The notes: generated by a model from the letters alone, not told the origin. DNA of 64,000 bases from an uncultured Collinsella sp. (GCA_902494555.1 CABUTR010000005.1:25341-89340); one strand, 5' to 3'. Positions 24,585 to 34,107 are shown, counted from the stretch's first letter. Numbers and translations: made by a program.

Positions 24585-25424
24585 ATGGACCATTCAGTCA
24601 CACGCCGAAAGGCCTGCCGGTTGGCAATCTCGGCAGCCGGAGCCACACTGGCAGCCATGGTACTGCCAGCCTGCTCGAACAGCACTTCCGGCATGTCCGG
24701 CAAGGCCAGGCTGAACGTAGGCGTCCGCTCGGATATCGTCGGGTTTAGCGAACGTAATCCCAACAACGGCAAGTACTACGGATTCGAAATCGACCTCGCC
24801 AACGAGTTGGCAAACCGTCTTGGCTATGGAGGCTGTTCGTTTACATCCGTAACGCCCGAGACACGCGAAGAAATGCTCTCGTCGGGAAAAGTCGATTGCC
24901 TGATCGCGTGCTACTCGATAAGCGACGAACGCAAAAAGCTGTTTGACTTCTCTGCCGCCTATTACACCGACTCGGTAATTCTTGTTGTCGAAAATACATC
25001 GCTCATTCAATCCTTCCCCCAGCTTAAGGGCGGAACAATTGGCACGGTATCCGGAACAAACGCTGCGCCTCAACTTGCCGCGAAGTTTTTGGAGCTGGGG
25101 CTTTCGGACGGCATCCCCCAGCAGCAGGATGCCAAGAGCGGCAACATTGACTACGACACATGGCATCTGAGCCAATATGCGAGTTACGCTGAGCTTTCCC
25201 ACGCATTGGAAGCCGGCGACGTCGACGCCATGGCGACCGATGGCGCAATTGCCAAAACCTATCTCGATGGCGAGCGCACCGTCCTGCCCGATTTTGGCAT
25301 CAACCCACAGCGCTACGCCGTCGCAACGCAGAAGGGCTCTGAGCTTTCACTCAAGATTGCCGTCGAAGTACGCTCAATGCTCAAAGACAAAACAATCGAT
25401 ACGCTCATCCAGAAATGGAACTAA
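24585..25424 (+). CDS. Solute-binding lipoprotein, amino-acid type (SBP_bac_3)
   Basis: A 279-residue exported lipoprotein. The N-terminus has basic residues, a hydrophobic stretch and a lipobox MVLPAC, so it should be lipid-anchored outside the membrane. The mature part has the family-3 pattern: LNVGVRSDIVGFSER, YYGFEIDLANELANRLGY, and GKVDCLIACYSISDERKKLFDFSAAYY. The GTGAGGA site favours the second ATG (24585). No ABC permease or ATPase is nearby; 12 bp downstream is the Cache-MscS gene, so it may present ligand to that channel rather than drive uptake. Confidence 0.88.
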   Translation: MDHSVTRRKACRLAISAAGATLAAMVLPACSNSTSGMSGKARLNVGVRSDIVGFSERNPNNGKYYGFEIDLANELANRLGYGGCSFTSVTPETREEMLSSGKVDCLIACYSISDERKKLFDFSAAYYTDSVILVVENTSLIQSFPQLKGGTIGTVSGTNAAPQLAAKFLELGLSDGIPQQQDAKSGNIDYDTWHLSQYASYAELSHALEAGDVDAMATDGAIAKTYLDGERTVLPDFGINPQRYAVATQKGSELSLKIAVEVRSMLKDKTIDTLIQKWN

Positions 25425-25436
25425 GGAAGTCCACCC

Positions 25437-28400
25437 ATGTCCAAGCGACTAAAACAAAAGTCCGTGGCGCTTGCCATTGCCGTAGCCGTCTGCACGCTAG
25501 CGATGGGACTCCTACTCGCCTCGATGCAAACGCGTCTATCGCAAGAGGAATACGCTTTGGAATTCGATCGTGTTGCCGCTGAACTCCCCGATCTCGTTAA
25601 AACGGCCCGGTCGGAAACGAAAGACAACACCCAAACATTTGATGACCTGTATCGCACGCGTGCCGCAAGCATCGCATTTATGGCGGCCAACGATGCCGGT
25701 TATGAAGCGACCGATGCCAAAATGGCCGAGTTCAAGGACCTGCTCAAGGTCGATAACGTTCTCATTACCCGACGTGACGGTTCCATCATCGCCAAAGCGG
25801 CTGACACCAAAGCCGATTTTAGCCGCGCCCGCTTCAACCAGCTACGTCAGTGCTTCGAGACCGGCAAGCCCTCCGATCCAGTTGAGGTCGATCTTCCCGA
25901 TCAAGACTGGGTCATGCGATACTATGCCGCCAAAATCGATGACGACACCATGGTCATCGTAGAGCAAAATCCCCAAGAGCTGCACGCCCTTGTCAAGGAC
26001 ACCGGCTCGACCGAGAGCATGCTCAAGAACATCTCGCTCGGCAGCCACGGATATGTCCTTGCCGTATCGGCAAAAACGCACCTGATCACCTACCATCCCG
26101 ATCAGAGCATGATAGGTACCGATGCGCTCGACAACGGCATCGACATTGGCAATCTTGAGGACGGCAAAACATTCATCACTTCCGTCAAAAACACAAGCCT
26201 GTATTGTCGCGTCAAGTTGGTCGATGACACCTATTACGTTCTCGCCATTCCCGAAAGCGATACCGCCTCCGCGCGCAACATCACCGTGGGCGTCATCCTC
26301 TTTGCCTTCATCGCAATCGTCGCCGCCGTGGCACTCTATGACCTGTTTGTCCTAGCGGACGACGAACATGACGACCACGACCATCACGAATACGTCAAGA
26401 TCGGTCGCGACCTTCGGTTTAACCCCTCCGTGGGCAGGCGCGCAACAGCCTTGTCCATTGCGGGACTCGTCTTACTTTTGGCAGTAACCTTCTATATGCA
26501 AACGCTCTTTGCCCTTTCGAGCCAGGCAACGGTCAATCGGGAGCGCTTAGAGCAGATTGATCAAACGCTCAAAAATAATGCGCTGCGCGAGGATGAGCTT
26601 ACGAGGCAATATAGCGAACACTATGCCACTGCCTGCCACATTATCGCCTACATCGTTGAGCACAATCCAGAGCTCGCCACGCGAGCCGACCTGCACAGCA
26701 TGGCAAAAACGCTCAACATCGAGTCAATTTATCTCTACGACGGCGACGGCAATATGACGAGCTCGAGCACGTCGCAGCGATCCTACAGCCTTTCGACCAA
26801 GTACGGTGACTCCTCCTACGAGTTCCGCTCGCTTTTGGGCGGCAAGGATGAATATATACAGCCTCTTTCCATCAACAGAACCACCGGCGAGACATATCAG
26901 TACATCGGAGTCGCGCTCTACGATCAGGATGGCATTGCAGACGGAATCGTGCAGATTGCCGTGCGCCCCATGCGCTTAGAAGAAATGCTCAAGAGCACCA
27001 AGATCGACGCGGTGCTCGATGGCATCAAGGCGGGCGCCGGAGGCTTCGCCTTTGCAATCGAGAAAAAAGACGGTACCGTCGCATATCATCCCAACGACCT
27101 TCTTTTGGGGAAAAAGGCATCCGAAATAGGACTGACTGACGAGCAGCTTGCAGACGGCTTTAGCGACTTCGTCAACATCGACAACCAAAAACTCTACGCC
27201 TCCTGCTTGGAGACTGGCGACTATTACGTTTACGTCGCGGCACCCGAAGACTCCTTTATGCACCAGCGCGTTCCGCTCACCATCGCAACCGGAGTTATCG
27301 CCGCCATTTGCTTTGCCCTTATCTACCCATTGCTGACACTCGACACCATAAAAGTCGAAGAAAAGCGTTCGAAGCGCGAAGACGATTTCGCGACAAGACG
27401 GCACAACATCACCGTCACGACGTCCGATGGCCGTGTCAAACACAGCGAAAGCGCCATTGGCCGATGGCTCAACATCTCCTTTAAATGGGAGGACAAAACC
27501 CCCGAGCAAAAACTCGGCACGGTCCTTAGATGGTTTACCGGCATCGCGGTGTTTGTCGTCTTTTTGGCCGTCTTGCTTAAAGACGCTCTGTTTGGCCCGA
27601 ATTCGGTATTTACCTACATCCTAGGTAACGACTGGCAGCACGGTCTCAACATATTCGCACTCACCGCTTCAATCATGTACGCCTGTGTGGCTCTCACAGT
27701 GTGCGCTATCGCGCAGGCGCTTCTTCGCATGTTGTCCAACGTGCTTGGAGCGCGCGGCGAGACGATATGTCGACTTCTCTCGAGCCTGACAAAATACGGG
27801 ACTCTCATCGCTATGCTCTATTGGTGCCTCGGTGTTTTGGGTGTCGATACCGCAACGCTTTTAGCCTCGGCAGGCATCATCACGCTCGCCGTCTCCTTTG
27901 GAGCCAAAGACCTCATCACGGATATCTTATGCGGGCTCTTTATTATCTTTGAAGGCGAGTTCCGCGTTGGAGACGTCATCTCGGTTGGCGGCAATACCGG
28001 CACCGTTATGGAGATTGGCGTGCGAACCACAAAGATCAATGACGGCAACGGCAATGTTCTGCTCCTACGCAACAGCTCGATTTCGAATGTCACCAACATG
28101 ACAAAACTTAATTCTTACGCCAGCATAGATGTCACCATCCCGGTGGGAGAATCTCTACCCTATGTTGAAAATGTGCTTAAAGACGAGCTCAAAAGCGTGC
28201 ATGACCGCGTTCCCGCCATTATCGATGGACCCTTCTACAAGGGCGTGGTCGACCTTAGCAGCACCGCTATGACCATTCGCGTTGTCGCCACCTGCAAGGA
28301 GACCGATCGCGGCAGCGTCATGCGTTCTTTGCGCCGTGAGGTAAAGCTCATGCTTTCCCGCCGCGACATCGCCCCCTATCAACTCGTTTTCGATCATTGC

Positions 28401-28520
28401 GATGCCGACGAGTCCGCTCCGAGGGCAGCGACCGCCGAAGAACTCGCCGAAGCGGACGAGTTTAGCGAAGAACAGAAACTCGCCTCGCAAGACCTGGGTA
28501 ACGAACCTACCAATCAGTAA
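25437..28520 (+). CDS. MscS-type channel fused to two Cache-like sensor domains
   Basis: A 1027-residue membrane protein. It begins with a TM segment, an extracytoplasmic Cache-like domain (about residues 35-275), two TMs with a histidine/aspartate-rich cytoplasmic linker (DDEHDDHDHHEYV), a second Cache-like domain (about 360-610), another TM, then the channel: TMs up to ATLLASAGIITLAVSFGAKDLITDILCG (the pore helix) and the beta domain IFEGEFRVGDVISVGGNTGTV. That last string is the classic MscS signature. The fusion suggests ligand control over channel opening. It follows the binding lipoprotein directly and the small membrane protein gene is downstream. Confidence 0.85.
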   Translation: MSKRLKQKSVALAIAVAVCTLAMGLLLASMQTRLSQEEYALEFDRVAAELPDLVKTARSETKDNTQTFDDLYRTRAASIAFMAANDAGYEATDAKMAEFKDLLKVDNVLITRRDGSIIAKAADTKADFSRARFNQLRQCFETGKPSDPVEVDLPDQDWVMRYYAAKIDDDTMVIVEQNPQELHALVKDTGSTESMLKNISLGSHGYVLAVSAKTHLITYHPDQSMIGTDALDNGIDIGNLEDGKTFITSVKNTSLYCRVKLVDDTYYVLAIPESDTASARNITVGVILFAFIAIVAAVALYDLFVLADDEHDDHDHHEYVKIGRDLRFNPSVGRRATALSIAGLVLLLAVTFYMQTLFALSSQATVNRERLEQIDQTLKNNALREDELTRQYSEHYATACHIIAYIVEHNPELATRADLHSMAKTLNIESIYLYDGDGNMTSSSTSQRSYSLSTKYGDSSYEFRSLLGGKDEYIQPLSINRTTGETYQYIGVALYDQDGIADGIVQIAVRPMRLEEMLKSTKIDAVLDGIKAGAGGFAFAIEKKDGTVAYHPNDLLLGKKASEIGLTDEQLADGFSDFVNIDNQKLYASCLETGDYYVYVAAPEDSFMHQRVPLTIATGVIAAICFALIYPLLTLDTIKVEEKRSKREDDFATRRHNITVTTSDGRVKHSESAIGRWLNISFKWEDKTPEQKLGTVLRWFTGIAVFVVFLAVLLKDALFGPNSVFTYILGNDWQHGLNIFALTASIMYACVALTVCAIAQALLRMLSNVLGARGETICRLLSSLTKYGTLIAMLYWCLGVLGVDTATLLASAGIITLAVSFGAKDLITDILCGLFIIFEGEFRVGDVISVGGNTGTVMEIGVRTTKINDGNGNVLLLRNSSISNVTNMTKLNSYASIDVTIPVGESLPYVENVLKDELKSVHDRVPAIIDGPFYKGVVDLSSTAMTIRVVATCKETDRGSVMRSLRREVKLMLSRRDIAPYQLVFDHCDADESAPRAATAEELAEADEFSEEQKLASQDLGNEPTNQ

Positions 28521-28580
28521 TTCATGGCACCGGGCAACACCCGCACGGTGCCATTAAGGCTCAAGGGAAAGGAACTGAAC

Positions 28581-28979
28581 ATGAGCAACAACCGTAAAGT
28601 CCTAAAGGTCATGTCCATCATCTATCTATTGGGAGGTATTTTTAGCATCGCCGCGGGCGCGTTGGCACTCACTGCGGCTTCGGGCGACGCCAGCGGCGAT
28701 CTCTCGGTTTACAGCGTTGTCGTCATCGTGATGGGCATCGTCGAAATCATCGCTGCCGTGTTGGGCATCCGCGCCTCAAATAACCCCAGCAAGATTGGTG
28801 TCGTTTGGGTCTGGGCTATCATTTGCCTGGTATGCGCCGTTGTGAGCCTGCTGCTTTCCGAGCCCTTCTTGGGCGGAGTCGGCACCAGCGCCACCGATGT
28901 CACCGCCGTGGTCGTAAGTGCCGTGTACTTCGTTTTCGCCAACCGCGTTAAAAAGGAAAGCCAGGAGCGCCTGAGCTAG
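28581..28979 (+). CDS. Small four-helix membrane protein, copy 1
   Basis: A 132-residue protein with four hydrophobic segments: IYLLGGIFSIAAGALAL, VVVIVMGIVEIIAAVLGI, VWAIICLVCAVVSLLL and VVVSAVYFVFANRV. The conserved RASNNPSKIGVVWVWAI and the end FANRVKKES define the family in this window; a close paralogue is at 30300. Start ATG 28581 has GAAAGGA. It lies 60 bp after the MscS-like gene and may belong to its transcript. Function unknown. Confidence 0.75.
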   Translation: MSNNRKVLKVMSIIYLLGGIFSIAAGALALTAASGDASGDLSVYSVVVIVMGIVEIIAAVLGIRASNNPSKIGVVWVWAIICLVCAVVSLLLSEPFLGGVGTSATDVTAVVVSAVYFVFANRVKKESQERLS

Positions 28980-29015
28980 GGTATCTGACCTGCCTGCACA
29001 AAGCGCCGTATATGA

Positions 29016-29061
29016 AAGCCGCCCTCCGTTTCTCGAGTAGACAAGAAACGGAGGGCGGCTT
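29016..29061. terminator. 18-bp perfect hairpin between convergent genes
   Basis: AAGCCGCCCTCCGTTTCT (29016-29033) pairs fully with AGAAACGGAGGGCGGCTT (29044-29061), with a 10-base loop. It lies 37 bp after the small membrane protein gene, ahead of the end of the LysR gene. No long T tract follows, but a stem of this strength between convergent ends is most likely a terminator. Confidence 0.65.
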
Positions 29062-29167
29062 GCTGTGAATAGTCTTTGCATTCATTCGATTGCCACGGCA
29101 CGGCACAATCGACAGCATAATGCCAGACACGACCGGGCCGACAGCGGCAAGCGCGTCAACGAATGTG

Positions 29168-30106
29168 CTAGTGAGCAGAAGACCCGTTGGCACTGCCCAC
29201 CATGCGAATCAAGTAGTTCTCTACGACGTGATAAGCTTGGGGCTTTTCATCTTTAAGGGAAACTAAGCACACCGGAACCGTCAGAGCCCCTTCACCCACA
29301 ATGGGAACAATCTCAAACCCACTAGCGACCTGACCGGGAACGGGAAGAATGGCATTTAAGAAATAGCCGCGCTCGGCCGTCAAAAACGCCCCAACTTGAG
29401 CGGGGTTATCGATAACGCGCGTCTCACCGAGGACACCGCAGTTTTTGTACTGCCAAAAAATCGAGTTGTTAAAGCTATCGAACGCAGTCGACTGTCCCAC
29501 CGGATAGGAGCTAAGATCAGCCACAGTCACAAAGGGCATCTTGCCGAGTGGATGGTCGGCGGCGACGAAAATACCCGTGGGCAGGGTTCCCAGCTGTTCG
29601 CAGTCATCATTGGTATTGTCATATGTACCCACCGTAAGCAAGGCATCGAGGCCGCCCTGCTCGAGCTCCTGCTGGGCAACTCCGGGATGCACAGTGCAAA
29701 ACTTCACCCGCACGCGCACACCACGCATGATAAGCGCAGATAGCCCCTTATATAGCTTATCCTCGTTATCGAGTGCGGGAGCGCACAGGCCAATCGAGAG
29801 CTCCGGCATCGCTTGCGGACCAGAGGCCGACGAGACGGTCAGGTCGCATCCAGACGGGTCAAAGTTTTCAACCTCGCGATATGCTTCGACGGCGGGGCGA
29901 GCCTTGGCATAAAAGCTGCGACCGGCCCGAGTCGGCCTGACGCCACTACTTCCACGCTCAAAAAACTGAACGTTAAAAAACTGCTCGAGCTCGCTAATTG
30001 ACTTGGAAATGGCCTGAACGGTCACGTTGCGGTGGTGCGCCGCAGCAGTAAAACTCTTCGTCTCGAATACGGCGACAAAATAGCCGACCTGCTTGATATT
30101 CACCAT
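29168..30106 (-). CDS. LysR-family transcriptional regulator
   Basis: A 312-residue regulator. The winged helix is at the N-terminus (MVNIKQVGYFVAVFETKSFTAAAHHRNVTVQAISKSI, residues 1-40; ERGSSGVRPTRAG follows). The remaining part is a two-lobed effector domain. Ribosome site AGGGGCG. It sits between two paralogous small membrane protein genes on the other strand and is divergent from the second, so it may control that one; the effector is unknown. Confidence 0.88.
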   Translation of the reverse strand: MVNIKQVGYFVAVFETKSFTAAAHHRNVTVQAISKSISELEQFFNVQFFERGSSGVRPTRAGRSFYAKARPAVEAYREVENFDPSGCDLTVSSASGPQAMPELSIGLCAPALDNEDKLYKGLSALIMRGVRVRVKFCTVHPGVAQQELEQGGLDALLTVGTYDNTNDDCEQLGTLPTGIFVAADHPLGKMPFVTVADLSSYPVGQSTAFDSFNNSIFWQYKNCGVLGETRVIDNPAQVGAFLTAERGYFLNAILPVPGQVASGFEIVPIVGEGALTVPVCLVSLKDEKPQAYHVVENYLIRMVGSANGSSAH

Positions 30107-30299
30107 TCGCCCCTAAAAAATGCACAGTTTAATCCAGTTAAGCAAAAACCTAGCACAGCGCAAGTGCCATCCCCGTCAAGAGCGGAGCGTTCAACTATTG
30201 GATGAACGTACACAGCACCTTGTTGAATTACAATATGCTTCGCGACATGCGTCATGCGTGCGCATCAAATACGTCATGTCCACTTCGAAAGGACCAGCC

Positions 30300-30704
30300 A
30301 TGAGCAACGCCTGTAAATTACTCAAAATCCTATCGTTCCTCTTCTTTGTCGTCGGCATTCTAAGCGCAGGCATGGGTGCTACAGCGCTCTTTGCAGGCAG
30401 CGCGGCAGGCGATATCACGAGTGCCATGATCGTTTCTTGCGTCGTCGTCATCGTATTGGGCGTCATCGAAATTGTGACCGCTGTCTTTGGCATCCGCGCG
30501 GCAAATAATCCCGCCAAGGCTGGCGTTGTCTGGATCTGGTCCATCGTCTGCCTAGCATGTTCGGTCATCAGCCTGCTCCTCTCCCTGCCCCTCTTGGGTG
30601 GGACCGGCTCAAGCATCCCCGATTTTACCGGCCTGATTGTCAGCATTATCTACTTTGTACTCGCCAACCGCGTCAAGAAAGAGGGCATGGACCGTTTGAG
30701 CTAA
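30300..30704 (+). CDS. Small four-helix membrane protein, copy 2
   Basis: A 134-residue paralogue of the 28581 product. The shared core reads VVVIVLGVIEIVTAVFGIRAANNPAKAGVVWIW and the end is YFVLANRVKKEGMDRLS. Four hydrophobic segments are again visible. Start ATG 30300 has GAAAGGA. The LysR gene is divergent on its upstream side. Function unknown. Confidence 0.75.
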   Translation: MSNACKLLKILSFLFFVVGILSAGMGATALFAGSAAGDITSAMIVSCVVVIVLGVIEIVTAVFGIRAANNPAKAGVVWIWSIVCLACSVISLLLSLPLLGGTGSSIPDFTGLIVSIIYFVLANRVKKEGMDRLS

Positions 30705-30753
30705 GCCGCATCCGTGTCAATCGCTCAGCGACTCTGATATATACGCCAATAAA

Positions 30754-30787
30754 AAGGGCCGATCGCGCATCTCCGCGGTCGGCCCTT
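30754..30787. terminator. Hairpin terminator after small membrane protein gene
   Basis: AAGGGCCGATCGCG (30754-30767) pairs with CGCGGTCGGCCCTT (30774-30787) with one G-T pair and a 6-base loop, 50 bp after the stop. Confidence 0.7.
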
Positions 30788-30805
30788 TACGTTTGCCCAG
30801 ATAAA

Positions 30806-30840
30806 ACCCGCCAAAATAAACCTGTCCCTTTTTGGTAGGT
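30806..30840. repeat. Single copy of repeat family C, touches the rRNA methyltransferase stop
   Basis: This 35-mer begins ACCCGCC, carries the core AAATAAACCTGTCCC and ends TTTGGTAGGT. It differs from the right arm at 4490-4524 at only three positions. Its last base is the first base of the minus-strand stop codon (30840-30842). Confidence 0.85.
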
Positions 30841-31652
30841 TAGTGGCGGTACTCGGCGATGATGAAGTCGATATCGGTTTGAAGGGTGTCCAAATTTGCC
30901 AGGCGCTCTTTGTCGGCAGGGCGCGTGCGGTAGTAGTAGGGCGTCATCTGGAACACCGCCTCGATGTCGGCCTGGGTCTGGAGCGTAATGTTCGCAGACA
31001 CCCGCTGCGTTCCGACCAACTTAAGCTCCGTAGTCTTCGGCAGCTTTTCGTCGTTGAGATATGGCGTGTCGTAGAGCACCTCCTTGAGCCCAAACAGATG
31101 CCGAGCACCCGGCACCACGGTATAGAGCGAGCCCTCTGGCGCCAGCACGCGGGCAAACTCACGCTCGTTAAAGGGAGCAAAGAGCTCGGTCACCATATCG
31201 AAGGCGCCATCGGCCACGGGGATGTCCTTCATGTTGGCCACGAAGTAGGTCGCATCGCCGCGCTTGGCAGCCAGGCGCACCATCTCTTTACCCAGGTCAA
31301 AGCCGTAAGCATCTACGCCCAAAACCGCGCCCATGGCACTGGTGTAGTAGCCCTCGCCGCAGCAAATATCGAGCAAGGTCATAGGAGTGTCCGTAAACGC
31401 CGCGCGCCCAGACACCTGCTCGCGCACCAGCTCGACCATCGCATCGCGCAACGGCGCATAGTAACCGCGGTTCAGAAAGTCGCGACGGCTGCGCGCCTGC
31501 GACTTGGGATCACCCATGGAGTCGCCGCTCTTGGACGAGCGCAGTAGATACAGATAGCCCTCGCGCGCACGGTCAAACCGGTGTCCGTCCGCGCATGCGG
31601 CCCCGCGCTCGTCGTCCACCAACGGTTCATGGCAAACGGGACACAACAACAT
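30840..31652 (-). CDS. RlmA-type 23S rRNA (guanine-N1)-methyltransferase
   Basis: A 270-residue SAM-dependent methyltransferase. The N-terminal zinc module CPVCHEPL...CADGHRFDRAREGYL is the mark of the RlmA/RrmA family, which methylates G745 or G748 of 23S rRNA. The SAM site LLDICCGEGYYTSAM and TELFAPFNEREFARVLAPEG follow. The TlrB/RlmA(II) branch can confer macrolide resistance, but the branch cannot be told here. Start ATG 31652 with AAGGAG. Confidence 0.86.
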   Translation of the reverse strand: MLLCPVCHEPLVDDERGAACADGHRFDRAREGYLYLLRSSKSGDSMGDPKSQARSRRDFLNRGYYAPLRDAMVELVREQVSGRAAFTDTPMTLLDICCGEGYYTSAMGAVLGVDAYGFDLGKEMVRLAAKRGDATYFVANMKDIPVADGAFDMVTELFAPFNEREFARVLAPEGSLYTVVPGARHLFGLKEVLYDTPYLNDEKLPKTTELKLVGTQRVSANITLQTQADIEAVFQMTPYYYRTRPADKERLANLDTLQTDIDFIIAEYRH

Positions 31653-31708
31653 GGCAACTCCTTAGCGCGAACAACACGACGCCCACCATTGTCGCACGCC
31701 TTCCCCAC

Positions 31709-31766
31709 CTAGTCATTGGGGACGTTCTTAAACGACTAGTCATTCAAGAACGTCCCCAATGACTAG
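31709..31766. repeat. Palindromic repeat family B, perfect 21-bp arms
   Basis: The arms 31709-31729 (CTAGTCATTGGGGACG...) and 31746-31766 are exact reverse complements; the 16-base centre itself holds GACTAGTC. It lies between the starts of divergent rRNA methyltransferase and MATE genes, so here it is not at a gene end. Other members: 44006, 54113 and 56426. Confidence 0.9.
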
Positions 31767-31830
31767 GCGATTAGGAGTATCATCATCTGCGCAAATAAGC
31801 ACGAAAGAGCATATTAGAGATTGAGAGCGT

Positions 31831-33213
31831 ATGGCAGACACCGCATCTAAGCACATTGACATGACCACCGGCTCGCTGTGGCGCAATATTCCCCTGTTCG
31901 CCTTCCCCGTAGCCGCCACGAGCATCTTGGAGCAGCTGTCGAACCTCATCGCCACCGTCATCATCGGTAACTTCTCGGGCGACCAGGGAACCCTCGCCAT
32001 GGCAGCGGTCGGCTCCAACGTTCCGCTTACCAGCCTTATGCTCAACCTGTTTATCGGCATGTCGCTTGGCTCCAACGTGGTCATCGCCAACGCTATCGGC
32101 CGCAACGATCAGAACATGGTCAAACGCGCCGTCCATACCTCGATTTTAATGGCACTCGTGGGCTTTGTCGTCATCGCACTGGGCGAGATCTTTGCCGAGC
32201 CCATGCTCGCTGCGCTCAACGTGCCTGCCGAGACCATGCCGCTCGCTTCGCTCTACCTACGCGTCTTTTTGCTCAGCATGCCCTCGATCTTGCTTTACAA
32301 CTTTGAGGCCGCGATCTTCCGCTCCGTCGGCATCACCCGCATGCCGCTGCAGGCGCTTGCCGTGTCCACCGTCCTCAACATTGGCCTGGACCTCATCTTT
32401 GTCCCCGTACTCCACTGGGGCGTCGCGGGCGTCGCCATTGCCACCGCCATCGCCTACACCGTCAGCGCCGCTACGCTCTTTATCCGCCTGCTCAAGACCG
32501 ACTCCGTCGTCCGCGTCACTCCACGCGACCTGGTTATCGACCCCGTCGCCCTCAGGCGCATCGTCAAGATCGGCCTGCCCGCCGGCATCCAGAGCGCCGT
32601 CTTTGCCGTCGCCAACATCATCATCCAGTCCGCCATCAACAGCTTGGGCACCGAGGTCATGGCGGCATCCAGCGCTGCCATGAGCCTGGAGTACGTGTGC
32701 TACAACCTACTCAACAGCTTTAGCCAGGCCTGCACCACCTTTGTGGGGCAAAACCACGGCGCTCGCCAGATCGACCGCTGCACCAAAACGCTCAAGGTCT
32801 GCCTGGTCGAAGGCGGTATCGTCGCGCTCACCACCATCGTCATCATCGTAGGCTTGGGACGCGAAATCCTGGCGCTGTTCAACAGCGACCCCAACATCGT
32901 CTCGATCGGCTATATCCGCGTGTGCTCGATCTTCCCTGCCTACGCCTTTAGCATGTTCTACGAAAACATGTCCGGCTACCTGCGCGGCTTTGGCATCTCG
33001 CTCATGCCCGCCCTCATCACCATGATCTGCGTCTGCGGCATTCGCTTCTATTGGGTATTCTGCGTGTTCCCGCACTTCCGCACCTTTGCGAACATCATGA
33101 TGGTCTACCCCATCAGCCTGGGCACCACGGCGTTCTTTATGGTCGTGGCGGTACTACTCTGCCACCCGGCACGCACCTATCGCGCCGCCCAAGCCAAAGC
33201 GACAGCCCGCTAA
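31831..33213 (+). CDS. MATE-family multidrug efflux transporter
   Basis: A 460-residue membrane protein with about 12 hydrophobic segments in two similar halves. It begins TTGSLWRNIPLFAFPVAATSILEQL, typical of the bacterial NorM/DinF type, and contains VGSNVPLTSLMLNLFIGMSLGSNVVIANAIGR and, in the second half, FVGQNHGARQIDR. It exports organic cations or other compounds by Na+ or H+ antiport. The ribosome site (GAGAG) is weak. Substrate unknown. Confidence 0.9.
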   Translation: MADTASKHIDMTTGSLWRNIPLFAFPVAATSILEQLSNLIATVIIGNFSGDQGTLAMAAVGSNVPLTSLMLNLFIGMSLGSNVVIANAIGRNDQNMVKRAVHTSILMALVGFVVIALGEIFAEPMLAALNVPAETMPLASLYLRVFLLSMPSILLYNFEAAIFRSVGITRMPLQALAVSTVLNIGLDLIFVPVLHWGVAGVAIATAIAYTVSAATLFIRLLKTDSVVRVTPRDLVIDPVALRRIVKIGLPAGIQSAVFAVANIIIQSAINSLGTEVMAASSAAMSLEYVCYNLLNSFSQACTTFVGQNHGARQIDRCTKTLKVCLVEGGIVALTTIVIIVGLGREILALFNSDPNIVSIGYIRVCSIFPAYAFSMFYENMSGYLRGFGISLMPALITMICVCGIRFYWVFCVFPHFRTFANIMMVYPISLGTTAFFMVVAVLLCHPARTYRAAQAKATAR

Positions 33214-33240
33214 ACACCGCACTCAATGTCACGCCAGTCA

Positions 33241-34107
33241 TTAATTGACAATATGCGAGCTCATATAGTCGATAAAACGCCTCGTGGCGATAGGCATGGT
33301 GTCCCAGCTGCGCCAAGCTGCCACCACGTCGCGCGAGGGGGCGTGCACGATGGGACGCACGCGAATATCGGCCCGCATGCCCTCGACGGTACGACGATAC
33401 AGCATGCTCACGCCTAGGCCCTCCTCCACCATCGCCATGATGGTGTAGTCGTCGGTCACCTCGCTCGTCACGTGCGGCGACAGCCCGTGCGCCGCGAATG
33501 CATCGAGCACCAGGCTCTGTTCGCCCTCGTCCAGCAGCACAAACGACTCTGACGCCAGGTCGGCGAGCGTCACCTTTTCCTTTGCCGTCAGCGGATGCGC
33601 GGCCGGCAGCAGTGCCACCAACTCGTCGTGATAGACCACGCGCTTCTCGAGCCCCGCGGTAAATCCGCGTGCCGTAAAACAAAAATCAACCACGCCATCG
33701 TGCACCCACTGGGCGTTGCGCGTGTAATCGCCCTGCTTGAGGGTAAAGTGCACGCCCGGATGCAGAGCCCCAAAGTCGCGAATCACGCGCGGCAATACGG
33801 TGCGGCTCACGTTAGTAAACGTCGCGATTCGAATATCAGTCGAGGAGAGTCCCAGCAACTCCTGACGCTTGCCCTCAAGCTCGGCCTCGGCAGTTACGAT
33901 TTGGCGCAGATACGGCAGGTACTGCTTGCCGTCGCGCGTAAGCGAGACACCTTGCTTACCGCGCTCGATAAGCGTGGTACCCAGCTCGCGCTCGAGCGCC
34001 TTGACGGCCTGGCTCACCGTGCTTTGCGTATAGCCTAGCTCGTCGGCCGCGCCCTTCAGGCTGCCGCGATCGACCACCATACAAACAATCTGATACCGCG
34101 ATGCCAT
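33241..34107 (-). CDS. LysR-family regulator divergent from EamA transporter
   Basis: A 288-residue regulator. The N-terminal HTH reads YQIVCMVVDRGSLKGAADELGYTQSTVSQAVKALERELG, with ERGKQGVSLTRDG at the wing. GGAGG precedes the ATG at 34107. It is divergently transcribed from the EamA transporter with 158 bp between, a common arrangement in which the regulator controls the transporter; the effector is unknown. Its stop is 25 bp from the convergent MATE stop. Confidence 0.9.
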   Translation of the reverse strand: MASRYQIVCMVVDRGSLKGAADELGYTQSTVSQAVKALERELGTTLIERGKQGVSLTRDGKQYLPYLRQIVTAEAELEGKRQELLGLSSTDIRIATFTNVSRTVLPRVIRDFGALHPGVHFTLKQGDYTRNAQWVHDGVVDFCFTARGFTAGLEKRVVYHDELVALLPAAHPLTAKEKVTLADLASESFVLLDEGEQSLVLDAFAAHGLSPHVTSEVTDDYTIMAMVEEGLGVSMLYRRTVEGMRADIRVRPIVHAPSRDVVAAWRSWDTMPIATRRFIDYMSSHIVN

